Part shown: piece after piece, positions 1-7,203 of the stretch
Layout: every line of letters starts with the position of its first letter
Position numbering within the stretch: the first letter of the stretch is position 1
Source of the DNA: Tissierellia bacterium
GTDB lineage: Bacteria; Bacillota; Clostridia; Tissierellales; Tepidimicrobiaceae
Direction: 5' to 3'
Assembly: GCA_012798935.1 (NCBI GenBank)
Contig: JAAZMG010000107.1
Location: forward strand, 1-11,390
DNA: 11,390 nucleotides
The notes under the pieces: model-generated
The model's database searches: none
What the model was told of the DNA's origin: nothing
What the model saw: the letters and a program-made list of their open reading frames with translations, nothing else
Translations under genes and position numbers: made by a program

Positions 1-153
1 AAAGTTATTTTGTCACTGATTGATTATATCATATTATTATAATAATAAAAAGGTAATGTTGATATATACTGTATTATCTACAAAAAAAATAATTATATAA
101 TGTTATAAGTTTTAGTTAAATAAAAGAAAAACAAAATACTTTTCAAAATAAGA
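1..153. other. AT-rich gene-free region upstream of spoVG
   Basis: No supportable gene lies here. The stretch is almost entirely A and T and holds a perfect 16-base palindrome at 32-47 (TATTATTA followed by TAATAATA). The first 39 bases are open in frame 1 up to a TAA at 40-42. They could be the tail of an upstream gene, but 13 codons are too few to identify. In B. subtilis an AT-rich box upstream of the spoVG promoter is a known site of AbrB repression. A similar role here is inference from position and composition only. Confidence 0.5.
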
Positions 154-180
154 AGGATTTTCCAAAAACATAGAGAATAT
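154..180 (+). promoter_or_regulatory. Candidate sigma-H promoter of spoVG
   Basis: AGGATTT at 154-160 and GAAT at 175-178 are separated by 14 bases. As I recall it, this matches the sequence and spacing of the sigma-H promoter of B. subtilis spoVG (AGGATTT, 14 bases, GAAT). Transcription would start near 185-190, leaving a leader of about 65 bases before the GTG start codon. The promoter type is inferred from the motif and from the identity of the downstream gene. Confidence 0.7.
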
Positions 181-200
181 AGAGAATATTTAGAGAATAT
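172..200 (+). repeat. Three direct copies of AGAGAATAT overlapping the spoVG -10 region
   Basis: AGAGAATAT occurs at 172-180, 181-189 and 192-200. The first two copies abut and the third follows two extra T bases. The first copy contains the GAAT of the proposed sigma-H -10 element, so the other two copies are duplicate -10-like elements downstream. A related ATAATAT follows at 204-210. The repeat could reflect slippage or supply alternative start sites. Confidence 0.7.
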
Positions 201-252
201 CTGATAATATATTTTTGATTTCATCTTTATAGGAAGGTGGTGAATTTGAGCT

Positions 253-516
253 GTGAAAGTAACTGACGTAAGAATAAGAAAGATTACCGAAGAGGGTAAG
301 ATGAAAGCAATAGTATCTGTAACCTTTGATGATGAATTTGTTGTCCACGATATAAAGATAATCGAAGGACAAAATGGATTATTTATAGCAATGCCTAGTA
401 GAAAGATGGCGGATGGAGAATTTAGAGATATTGCCCATCCAATTAACGCAGAAACAAGAAAAAAAATCCAGGATGCGATTTTTGAAGAATACCAAAAAAT
501 TTTAATAGTTGAGTAA
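253..516 (+). CDS. spoVG: Septation regulator SpoVG
   Basis: This encodes an 87-residue SpoVG, a small nucleic-acid-binding regulator first described for its role in spore cortex formation and septation. The whole chain follows the family: VTDVRIRK at the N-terminus, FVVHDIKIIEGQNGLFIAMPSRK in the middle (key residues VHD, NGLF, MPS), then DGEFRDIAHPIN and a closing helix. It is about ten residues shorter than the B. subtilis protein and lacks that protein's acidic tail. The GTG start is chosen because family homology begins at once and AAGGTGGTGA at 234-243 is a strong ribosome binding site nine bases upstream. The gene has a sigma-H-like promoter and its own terminator, so it is probably mainly monocistronic and induced as growth slows. 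Confidence 0.96.
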   Translation: MKVTDVRIRKITEEGKMKAIVSVTFDDEFVVHDIKIIEGQNGLFIAMPSRKMADGEFRDIAHPINAETRKKIQDAIFEEYQKILIVE

Positions 517-518
517 GT

Positions 519-539
519 AAGGGCCAGAAGGCCCTTTTT
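519..539 (+). terminator. Intrinsic terminator after spoVG
   Basis: A 7-bp stem, AAGGGCC (519-525) paired with GGCCCTT (530-536), has an AGAA loop. Its 3' arm runs into five T bases (535-539). It starts three bases after the spoVG stop codon, so it should largely separate spoVG from glmU. Confidence 0.85.
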
Positions 540-602
540 ACCTTTATATGGAAGCTATTAAAGGTGAAAACAAATATTATCTAGAAAATTATATAATTAG
601 TG

Positions 603-630
603 TGGACTTATAAGTTAAATAGGTTAAAAT
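603..630 (+). promoter_or_regulatory. Possible sigma-A promoter of glmU
   Basis: TGGACT at 603-608 matches four of six bases of the -35 consensus. TAAAAT at 625-630 matches five of six of the -10 consensus, with a 16-base spacer. It lies 38 bases before the glmU start, and some promoter is expected after the spoVG terminator. In DNA this rich in A and T such matches arise easily by chance. Confidence 0.35.
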
Positions 631-667
631 ATAGTTTGGATAGATAATTATAAAATGAGGTGTAAAT

Positions 668-2038
668 ATGAATATTTCTATTATATTAGCGGCAGGAGAA
701 GGAACTAGAATGAACTCAAATGTACCAAAGGTATTACATAAGGTTTGTGGGAGGCCTATATTAGAGTATGTTATAGATGCTAGTAAAAATGCTAATTTAG
801 AAAAAAATTATGTAATTGTTGGTCACGGGGAAAAAGAGATAAAGGAAAAATTTAAAGACCATGATATTATATTTAAAACTCAGCCTATAGGCAAAAATTA
901 TCCTTATGGCACAGGATATGCTGTTATGCAAGCTATAGATTATATAGAGGATAATAGTAATGTGATAATCTTATATGGAGATACCCCTTTGATAACAGAC
1001 AAAACAATATTAAAACTTATGGAATATCATAAGAAAAATAAAAATAATGGTACAGTTCTAACAGCTTTTTTAGATGATCCAACAGGTTATGGAAGGATTG
1101 TTAGAGATGAGAAGGGACATATACTTAAAATTGTGGAAGATAAAGATGCTACAGAAGAAGAAAAAAAACTAAAGGAAACCAATTCAGGAATATATTGTTT
1201 TAATGGTAAGGATTTAAAAAGTGCATTAAAAAAAATCGACAATAATAATGCCCAAGGTGAATATTATATAACAGATGTGATTACAATCTTAAAAGAAAAG
1301 GGAAATAGAGTAGGGGCATATATAATAGATGATCCTAGGGAAATTCATGGGATAAACTCTAGAATACAATTAGCTTTCTGTGAAAAAATTATGAGAGAGA
1401 GAATCAATCATAAACACATGTTAGAGGGGATCACTATAATAAATCCAGAAAATACCTATATAGAAAGTAGCGTTATCATTGGAAAAGATAGTATAATATA
1501 TCCAGGGACAATATTAACTGGAGATACTATTGTTGGAGAAGATTGTATAATTGGCGAAAACTCAAGGATAGAGAATAGTAAAATAGGAAATAAGGTAGAA
1601 ATATATTCATCAACTATTACAGAAAGCAAAGTGGGTGATAGGTGTACTATAGGACCTTATGCTCATCTTAGACCTAATTGTAACTTAGGTAAAGATATTA
1701 AAATTGGTAATTTTGTAGAAGTTAAAAATTCTACAATCGGAGATGGTTCTAAAGCGTCCCATTTGGCCTACATAGGAGATGCAGATGTAGGGGAGGGTGT
1801 AAATATAGGCTGTGGTGTGATATTTGTAAATTATAATGGCCATTCAAAATTTAGAACTGTAGTTGAAGATAATGCATTTATTGGTAGTAATTCCAACTTA
1901 ATTGCACCTGTAATTGTGAGAAAGAGAGGCTATGTTGCAGCTGGGTCAACTATTACCGATGAAGTAAGTGAAGGAAGTTTATCCATTGCTAGGGCAAGAC
2001 AGGTAAATAAAGATGGTTGGGTAGATAAAAAAAGATAA
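668..2038 (+). CDS. glmU: Bifunctional UDP-GlcNAc pyrophosphorylase / glucosamine-1-phosphate acetyltransferase GlmU
   Basis: GlmU carries out the last two steps to UDP-N-acetylglucosamine in the cytoplasm: acetylation of glucosamine-1-phosphate by acetyl-CoA, then transfer of UMP from UTP. At 456 residues it has the usual full length. The N-terminal uridylyltransferase domain (about 1-230) shows LAAGEGTRM at 7-15, Lys21 and YGDTPL at 103-108 with the metal-binding Asp105. A left-handed beta-helix of hexapeptide repeats fills about 255-440. Arg335, Lys353, His365, Tyr368, Asn388 and Tyr389 line up, with an offset of two, with acetyltransferase active-site residues of the E. coli enzyme (His365 matches the catalytic His363). 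Both activities therefore look intact. GAGG at 657-660 is the ribosome binding site. prs follows after 24 bases, suggesting co-transcription. Confidence 0.98.
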   Translation: MNISIILAAGEGTRMNSNVPKVLHKVCGRPILEYVIDASKNANLEKNYVIVGHGEKEIKEKFKDHDIIFKTQPIGKNYPYGTGYAVMQAIDYIEDNSNVIILYGDTPLITDKTILKLMEYHKKNKNNGTVLTAFLDDPTGYGRIVRDEKGHILKIVEDKDATEEEKKLKETNSGIYCFNGKDLKSALKKIDNNNAQGEYYITDVITILKEKGNRVGAYIIDDPREIHGINSRIQLAFCEKIMRERINHKHMLEGITIINPENTYIESSVIIGKDSIIYPGTILTGDTIVGEDCIIGENSRIENSKIGNKVEIYSSTITESKVGDRCTIGPYAHLRPNCNLGKDIKIGNFVEVKNSTIGDGSKASHLAYIGDADVGEGVNIGCGVIFVNYNGHSKFRTVVEDNAFIGSNSNLIAPVIVRKRGYVAAGSTITDEVSEGSLSIARARQVNKDGWVDKKR

Positions 2039-2062
2039 ATAAACAATAGGAGGAATTTTCAA

Positions 2063-3010
2063 ATGGATTTACGCAGAGGTGGTATCAAAGTATTTTCTGG
2101 AAATGCTAATAGAAAATTAGCAGAGAACATATGTAAGGAGCTTAATGTGTCTTTAGGACGATGTGAGGTAGGACAATTTAGTGATGGGGAGATATTTGTA
2201 AACATTGACGAAACTGTTAGAGGATCTGATGTATTTATCATTCAACCTACTTGTACTCCAGTAAATGAAAATTTAATGGAAGTTTTAATACTTTTAGATG
2301 CCTTTAAAAGAGCATCAGCAGGACGAATAAATGCTGTAATTCCTTACTATGGTTATGCTAGACAGGATAGGAAAACAAAGGCAAGGGAACCTATTACAGC
2401 TAAACTAGTTGCGGACTTGCTTACAGTAGCAGGAACAGATAGAGTTGTAAGCATGGATTTACACGCAGGACAGATCCAAGGATATTTCAATATTCCTGTA
2501 GACCATTTGTCTGGAGTACCAATTCTTGCAGAGTATTTTAAAAATATTGTAGATAGGGAAACTGTTATAGTTTCACCAGATTTAGGTGGAGTAACTAGGG
2601 CAAGAAACTTTGCAAATCTTTTAGATTTACCTATAGCTATTATAGAAAAGAGAAGACCTAAGGCTAATGTTTCAGAGGTTATGAATGTAATAGGTGATAT
2701 TGAGGGAAAAAATGTTGTAATAGTAGATGATATAATAGATACAGCTGGAACAATCACTAAGGCTGCTGGGGTGCTAAAAAACTTTGGAGCTAAATCTGTT
2801 TATGCCTGTGCTACTCATCCAGTTCTATCAGGACCAGCTGTTAAAAGAATAGATGAATCTGTAATTGAAAGATTTATAATAACAGATACTATACCTTTAG
2901 CAGAAGAAAATAAAATTGATAAAATAGAAGTAGTTAGCGTAGCTCCAATATTTGCTGAAGCCATAAAAAGAATCCACGATAATGAATCTGTAAGTATATT
3001 ATTTGATTAG
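2063..3010 (+). CDS. prs: Ribose-phosphate pyrophosphokinase (PRPP synthetase)
   Basis: This enzyme transfers pyrophosphate from ATP to ribose-5-phosphate. The product, PRPP, is the precursor of purines, pyrimidines, NAD, histidine and tryptophan. The 315-residue length is typical of bacterial class I enzymes. Visible motifs are FSDGE at 39-43, the flexible catalytic loop YYGYARQDRK at 95-104, DLHAGQIQGYF at 132-142, and the PRPP-binding loop VDDIIDTAGT at 221-230. A perfect AGGAGG at 2048-2053 precedes the ATG by a good distance. The start fits the family, whose chains begin with a short lead before the KVFSG strand. It lies between glmU and pth, the same order as in Bacillus. Confidence 0.98.
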   Translation: MDLRRGGIKVFSGNANRKLAENICKELNVSLGRCEVGQFSDGEIFVNIDETVRGSDVFIIQPTCTPVNENLMEVLILLDAFKRASAGRINAVIPYYGYARQDRKTKAREPITAKLVADLLTVAGTDRVVSMDLHAGQIQGYFNIPVDHLSGVPILAEYFKNIVDRETVIVSPDLGGVTRARNFANLLDLPIAIIEKRRPKANVSEVMNVIGDIEGKNVVIVDDIIDTAGTITKAAGVLKNFGAKSVYACATHPVLSGPAVKRIDESVIERFIITDTIPLAEENKIDKIEVVSVAPIFAEAIKRIHDNESVSILFD

Positions 3011-3013
3011 TAC

Positions 3014-3029
3014 AAGGGGTGATAAGTTG
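3014..3029 (+). promoter_or_regulatory. Ribosome binding site and TTG start of pth
   Basis: AAGGGGTGAT (3014-3023) closely matches the 16S anti-Shine-Dalgarno complement and sits just before TTG at 3027-3029. The protein then begins MFVVVGLGNPG, the normal Pth N-terminus. The longer frame, from TTG at 3003 inside the end of prs, adds eight residues foreign to the family and has no ribosome binding site. Confidence 0.8.
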
Positions 3030-3584
3030 TTTGTAGTAGTGGGACTAGGAAACCCTGGAAAAAATCATGCTGGTACAAGGCATAATGTTGGGTTTGATAC
3101 TATAGATTTATTGGGCTATAGGAATAATATTAAAATAAGCAAAATAAAATTCAAATCTGTATATGGCGAGGGCTCTATTGGAAGAGAAAAGGTTATACTT
3201 TTAAAGCCTCAAACTTATATGAATAATAGTGGTATGGCAGTATTGGATTTATACAAGTTTTATAAATTACCTATTGAAAACATAATAATCATAGTTGATG
3301 ATATAGATATAGAATTTGGAACTATAAGGATAAGGAAACAAGGTAGCGCTGGATCACATAATGGTTTAAAATCTATAATATATAATCTAAATAGGGATGA
3401 TTTCCCCAGAGTTAAGATTGGTATAGGCGAGAAAAAACAGGGACAAGACCTAGCTGACTTTGTTTTAAGTAGATTTTCTAAAGATGAAAGAGTTGTTATA
3501 GACGAAACAATAACAGAGGCTGCACTAGCCATAGAAACTATAATAACCTATAGTATTGATAAGGCAATGAATGAGTTTAATTAA
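3027..3584 (+). CDS. pth: Peptidyl-tRNA hydrolase
   Basis: Pth cleaves the ester bond of peptidyl-tRNAs that drop off the ribosome and so recycles tRNA; the B. subtilis orthologue is also called SpoVC. With the TTG start the protein has 185 residues, a usual bacterial length. It begins with the GLGNPG motif (6-11, Asn9). TRHNVGF follows at 17-23, giving catalytic His19. VDDIDIEFG begins at Val90, with Asp91 in the place of E. coli Asp93. Further on come QGSAGSHNGLKSI and, near the end, FVLSRFS. All active-site positions are present. It starts 16 bases after prs and is probably translated from the same mRNA. A strong hairpin follows its stop codon. Confidence 0.96.
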   Translation: MFVVVGLGNPGKNHAGTRHNVGFDTIDLLGYRNNIKISKIKFKSVYGEGSIGREKVILLKPQTYMNNSGMAVLDLYKFYKLPIENIIIIVDDIDIEFGTIRIRKQGSAGSHNGLKSIIYNLNRDDFPRVKIGIGEKKQGQDLADFVLSRFSKDERVVIDETITEAALAIETIITYSIDKAMNEFN

Positions 3585-3593
3585 AAAAGGAAC

Positions 3594-3622
3594 TTAAGCC
3601 CAGAAGTAACTTCTGGGCTTAA
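3594..3622. repeat. Perfect 13-bp inverted repeat in the pth-mfd gap
   Basis: TTAAGCCCAGAAG (3594-3606) and CTTCTGGGCTTAA (3610-3622) are perfect reverse complements with a three-base TAA loop. On the + strand no T run follows, so it is a poor intrinsic terminator for pth. On the - strand a run of six T (complement of 3583-3588) follows the stem by five bases, so it would terminate antisense transcription better. It lies 11 bases before the mfd ribosome binding site, so it may act as an attenuator or an mRNA-processing or stability element. Confidence 0.85.
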
Positions 3623-3633
3623 AGTGCGTGTTC

Positions 3634-3650
3634 AAGGAGCTGGTAGTATG
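3634..3650 (+). promoter_or_regulatory. Ribosome binding site and ATG start of mfd
   Basis: AAGGAG at 3634-3639 lies eight bases before ATG at 3648. The frame is also open from GTG at 3624, but that codon touches the hairpin and has no upstream ribosome binding site. Another ATG at 3657 is too far from AAGGAG. The 3648 start is therefore preferred. Confidence 0.85.
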
Positions 3651-6600
3651 CAAAATATGTTTATTGACCCATTGAAGAATTTAGCTTCTTATAAAAAGTT
3701 GATAGAAAAAATTGATCAAAAAATAAGTCCTATATCCACTTATGGTATTATAGATGAGAATATAGGTCATATTAGTTATGCTTTAAACCAGCATATGAAG
3801 AAGCAGATGATAATAATAACTTATACCCAAAAGAAAGCTGAAAAAATATATAAAGATATTAAAAATTTTGATGAGAATATAGTTGAACTATTTCCTACTA
3901 AAGAAGTGTTGTTTTATAAGGTAGATGCTATTAGTCTAGATGTGACTAATCAAAGGCTTAGGGTCCTTTCTCGGCTAATACGAGGAGAGCCTATAATTGT
4001 AGTGGCCCATATTGAAGGTGTATTAAACAAGCTTATAAATCCTAGTTTATTCAAAGAACATGTAATTAAGATTGGTTTAGAAGATAAAATAGAGCTAGAT
4101 CAATTAGCTGAAAAACTTATATCATGTGGTTATGAAAGAGAGAGTATGGTAGAAGGGATAGGACAATTTAGCATAAGAGGAGGAATAATTGATTTTTTTG
4201 CTCCTAATAGCGAAAACCCTTATAGAATAGAATTGTTTGATGATGAGATAGATTCCATTAGAACTTTTGATATAGGAACCCAAAGGTCTATAGAAATAGT
4301 TGAATCGGTTTTTATACCCCCAGTTAAAGAAATATTTATTTTAGAAAACTACAGGGAAAATATTATAAAAAATATGGAAAAGGATTTAAAAAAGGCAACT
4401 AAAAAGCTAGTGGAGGCATCTGAAGTAAAGCAAAATATGGAAGATAAATTCCAAAAATATATGGAAGAGATTCATGAAAGGGTTCATATTTCAAATGCGG
4501 AAATGATCGTTCCCTATATACCGAGAGAATTTTTATCCAATTTACTAAATTATTTTAATAATGATGGTATAGTTTTCATAGATGAGCCAAGAAGGGTAGA
4601 AGAGCGGGTTAAAAACATTAAAGATCAATTCTTGATGAAATATAGTCAGGTTTTAGAGTCGGGGGAGGTGCTTCCCCGACATGAAAAGATCAATTATGAG
4701 TATATGGATATAATTGATGATATAAAAGGCAAAACTTGCATAGCTAACACGTCATTACTTAAAGCTGATCCTATTTTTAGCCCAAAGGCTATTTTAAGAT
4801 TTTCATCAAAGTCTGTTCAATCTTTTCACAATAATATAGATTTTTTAAAGGAAGAATTAAATCACTATAAATATAGAGGTTATAAAGTTATTATCCTTTC
4901 TGGCACAGAAGAAAGGGGTAAGATATTACAATCGACTTTGGTGGATTTAGGTGTAGAATCTATTTATGTAGAAAATGCTAATAGGGATATAAAATCAAGT
5001 CAAGTCTTTATAACTTCTGGAAGTATTAATGGCGGTTTCGAGTATTCTAATATTAAATTTGTGATTATAAGCGATAAGGAAATATATGGTTCCTCTAAGG
5101 GGAAAGTTAGGAAAATTAAAAAGAAATCAAAAGGGGATATAGCTAGTTTTTCTGATTTAAATATAGGGGATTTTGTAGTTCATGAAAATCATGGAATCGG
5201 CCAATATGAAGGGATCGAACAGCTAAACATTCAAGGTATAAAAAAGGATTATTTAACTATTAATTACAAAGGGAATGACAAATTATATGTCCCTATAGAT
5301 CAAATGAATTTAATTCAAAAGTATATAGGTTCTGATTCTATCAAACCAAAGATTAATAGACTTAGTAGTCCAGAGTGGACTAGAACAAAGCAAAGGGCTA
5401 AAAAGGCTGTAGAAGATATGGCTAAGGATTTGTTGGAACTGTATGCAAGGAGGGAACAATTAAAAGGCTTTCCTTTTTCTAAAGATACCTTATGGCAGAG
5501 ACAATTTGAAGATGCATTTCCTTATGAGGAAACAGAAGCCCAGATTAGAAGTACGGAAGAGATTAAAAGAGACATGGAAAATGTAAAACCTATGGATAGA
5601 CTATTATGTGGGGATGTAGGCTATGGAAAGACAGAAGTAGCACTAAGGGCTGCTTTTAAGGCTATAATGGATGGTAAGCAAGTAGCATTTTTGGTACCTA
5701 CAACTATATTAGCCCAGCAGCATTATAATACTATTATTGAAAGATTTGCTACTTTCCCTATAAATGTAGCTATGTTAAGTAGGTTTAAAACAGTTGGAGA
5801 GCAAAAGAAGACTATTGATGGACTTAAAAATGGAGTTGTGGACCTGGTTATAGGTACCCACAGGCTGTTATCTAAGGATATAGTATTTAAGGATTTAGGC
5901 TTGCTTATAGTGGATGAAGAACAGAGATTTGGAGTTAAGCATAAGGAAACTTTAAAAAAATTGAAAGAAAATGTAGATGTTCTTACCCTAACTGCGACTC
6001 CTATACCTAGAACCCTACACATGTCTCTTATAGGTATTAGGGATATGAGCACAATAGACGAGCCTCCAAAAGAAAGATATCCTGTACAGACTTATGTAGT
6101 TGAGTTTAATGAACAGATGATACGGGAAGCTATTCTAAAAGAGATAGAAAGAGTAGGGCAAGTATATTTTGTCTACAATAGGGTTCAGACTATAGATGAA
6201 ATGGCTACAAAATTAAAAAAACTAGTCCCGGAGGCGAAAATTGCAGTAGCCCATGGTCAGATGAGTGAAAGAGAATTAGAGAAGGTCATGATGGATTTTA
6301 TAGATAATAAATACAATGTTCTTGTTTGTACCACTATTATAGAAACAGGCCTTGATATACAAAATGTAAACACCCTGATTATATATAATGCAGATAAAAT
6401 GGGTCTATCTCAACTATATCAATTAAGGGGAAGAGTTGGAAGAACAAATAGAATAGCCTATGGATATTTTACCTATGAGAAAAATAAAATTTTAACGGAA
6501 GTAGCGGAAAAAAGGTTAAGAGCCATAAAAGATTTTACAGAGTTTGGCTCTGGGTTTAAGATTGCCATGAGAGATTTGGAAATAAGAGGAGCAGGGAGCC

Positions 6601-7166
6601 TTCTAGGTGTAGAACAACATGGGCATATTGAGGCTATAGGTTATGATCTATACGTTAAATACTTAAATGAAACCATTAAAAAACTTAAAGGAGAAACCTT
6701 TGAGGAAATTGTAGATACTACTATAGATTTATCTGTAGATGGATATATACCTGGGGAGTATATAGAAGATGAAGAGCAAAAGATTGAATCCTATAGAAAA
6801 ATTGCAGCTATTAGAAATAAAGATGATTATAGGGAATTAATAGATGAATTAATAGATAGGTTTGGGGATGTACCTAAAGAAGTTCAAAATCTAATGGATA
6901 TTTCCTATATTAAAAACAAGGCAAGTTTATGTCATATTGACAATATAATTCAATCTGGAGATATGTTTACTTTAGAGTTTAGCTCTATAGACCATATTTC
7001 ACCAGATTTAATTCATTATCTATCAAAAGAGTATGGACGAAAGTTATATTTTGATCTATCAAATACTCCTTGTTTTAAATATAGAACTAAAATAGACATA
7101 TTATCTAATTTAAAAGGATTAGTTGAAAAAATTAGTGGTTTCCATAATAAGAAGGATGATATATAA
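3648..7166 (+). CDS. mfd: Transcription-repair coupling factor Mfd
   Basis: Mfd is a DNA translocase that pushes RNA polymerase off lesions and recruits the UvrABC repair system. At 1172 residues it is close to the Bacillus protein. In order it shows a UvrB-like N-terminal module (about 1-350), a middle region, and the RNA-polymerase interaction domain from about 500, with GDFVVHENHGIG at 507-518. The superfamily 2 motor follows: Walker A GDVGYGKTE at 655-663, DEEQRFG at 756-762, TATPIPRT at 782-789 and the arginine-finger motif RGRVGR at 927-932. The C-terminal TRCF domain spans about 1020-1160. All motor motifs are intact. The preceding hairpin could tune its expression relative to prs and pth. 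The next gene starts 37 bases later without an obvious terminator. Confidence 0.98.
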   Translation: MQNMFIDPLKNLASYKKLIEKIDQKISPISTYGIIDENIGHISYALNQHMKKQMIIITYTQKKAEKIYKDIKNFDENIVELFPTKEVLFYKVDAISLDVTNQRLRVLSRLIRGEPIIVVAHIEGVLNKLINPSLFKEHVIKIGLEDKIELDQLAEKLISCGYERESMVEGIGQFSIRGGIIDFFAPNSENPYRIELFDDEIDSIRTFDIGTQRSIEIVESVFIPPVKEIFILENYRENIIKNMEKDLKKATKKLVEASEVKQNMEDKFQKYMEEIHERVHISNAEMIVPYIPREFLSNLLNYFNNDGIVFIDEPRRVEERVKNIKDQFLMKYSQVLESGEVLPRHEKINYEYMDIIDDIKGKTCIANTSLLKADPIFSPKAILRFSSKSVQSFHNNIDFLKEELNHYKYRGYKVIILSGTEERGKILQSTLVDLGVESIYVENANRDIKSSQVFITSGSINGGFEYSNIKFVIISDKEIYGSSKGKVRKIKKKSKGDIASFSDLNIGDFVVHENHGIGQYEGIEQLNIQGIKKDYLTINYKGNDKLYVPIDQMNLIQKYIGSDSIKPKINRLSSPEWTRTKQRAKKAVEDMAKDLLELYARREQLKGFPFSKDTLWQRQFEDAFPYEETEAQIRSTEEIKRDMENVKPMDRLLCGDVGYGKTEVALRAAFKAIMDGKQVAFLVPTTILAQQHYNTIIERFATFPINVAMLSRFKTVGEQKKTIDGLKNGVVDLVIGTHRLLSKDIVFKDLGLLIVDEEQRFGVKHKETLKKLKENVDVLTLTATPIPRTLHMSLIGIRDMSTIDEPPKERYPVQTYVVEFNEQMIREAILKEIERVGQVYFVYNRVQTIDEMATKLKKLVPEAKIAVAHGQMSERELEKVMMDFIDNKYNVLVCTTIIETGLDIQNVNTLIIYNADKMGLSQLYQLRGRVGRTNRIAYGYFTYEKNKILTEVAEKRLRAIKDFTEFGSGFKIAMRDLEIRGAGSLLGVEQHGHIEAIGYDLYVKYLNETIKKLKGETFEEIVDTTIDLSVDGYIPGEYIEDEEQKIESYRKIAAIRNKDDYRELIDELIDRFGDVPKEVQNLMDISYIKNKASLCHIDNIIQSGDMFTLEFSSIDHISPDLIHYLSKEYGRKLYFDLSNTPCFKYRTKIDILSNLKGLVEKISGFHNKKDDI

Positions 7167-7203
7167 TATTATTTAGATACATTAATTAGAGAGGATGTTT
7201 TAA

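Noticed and set aside
1..42. Possible C-terminal end of an upstream gene in frame 1
   Set aside because: Only 13 codons before a stop, with no recognisable sequence; not enough to call a partial gene.
190..372. 60-codon open frame on the - strand across the spoVG promoter and 5' end
   Set aside because: It overlaps the promoter and the real spoVG frame on the other strand, and its product resembles no family I know.
2059..2757. Two - strand open frames inside prs (60 and 134 codons)
   Set aside because: They are antisense shadows of a well-conserved gene with intact PRPP-synthetase motifs, and their products look like no known protein.
3260..3532. 90-codon - strand open frame inside pth
   Set aside because: Antisense to a complete Pth frame, with no family resemblance; a by-product of codon bias in AT-rich DNA.
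5723..6052. 109-codon - strand open frame inside mfd
   Set aside because: It lies opposite the Mfd motor motifs, so the + strand frame explains the sequence; no independent support.
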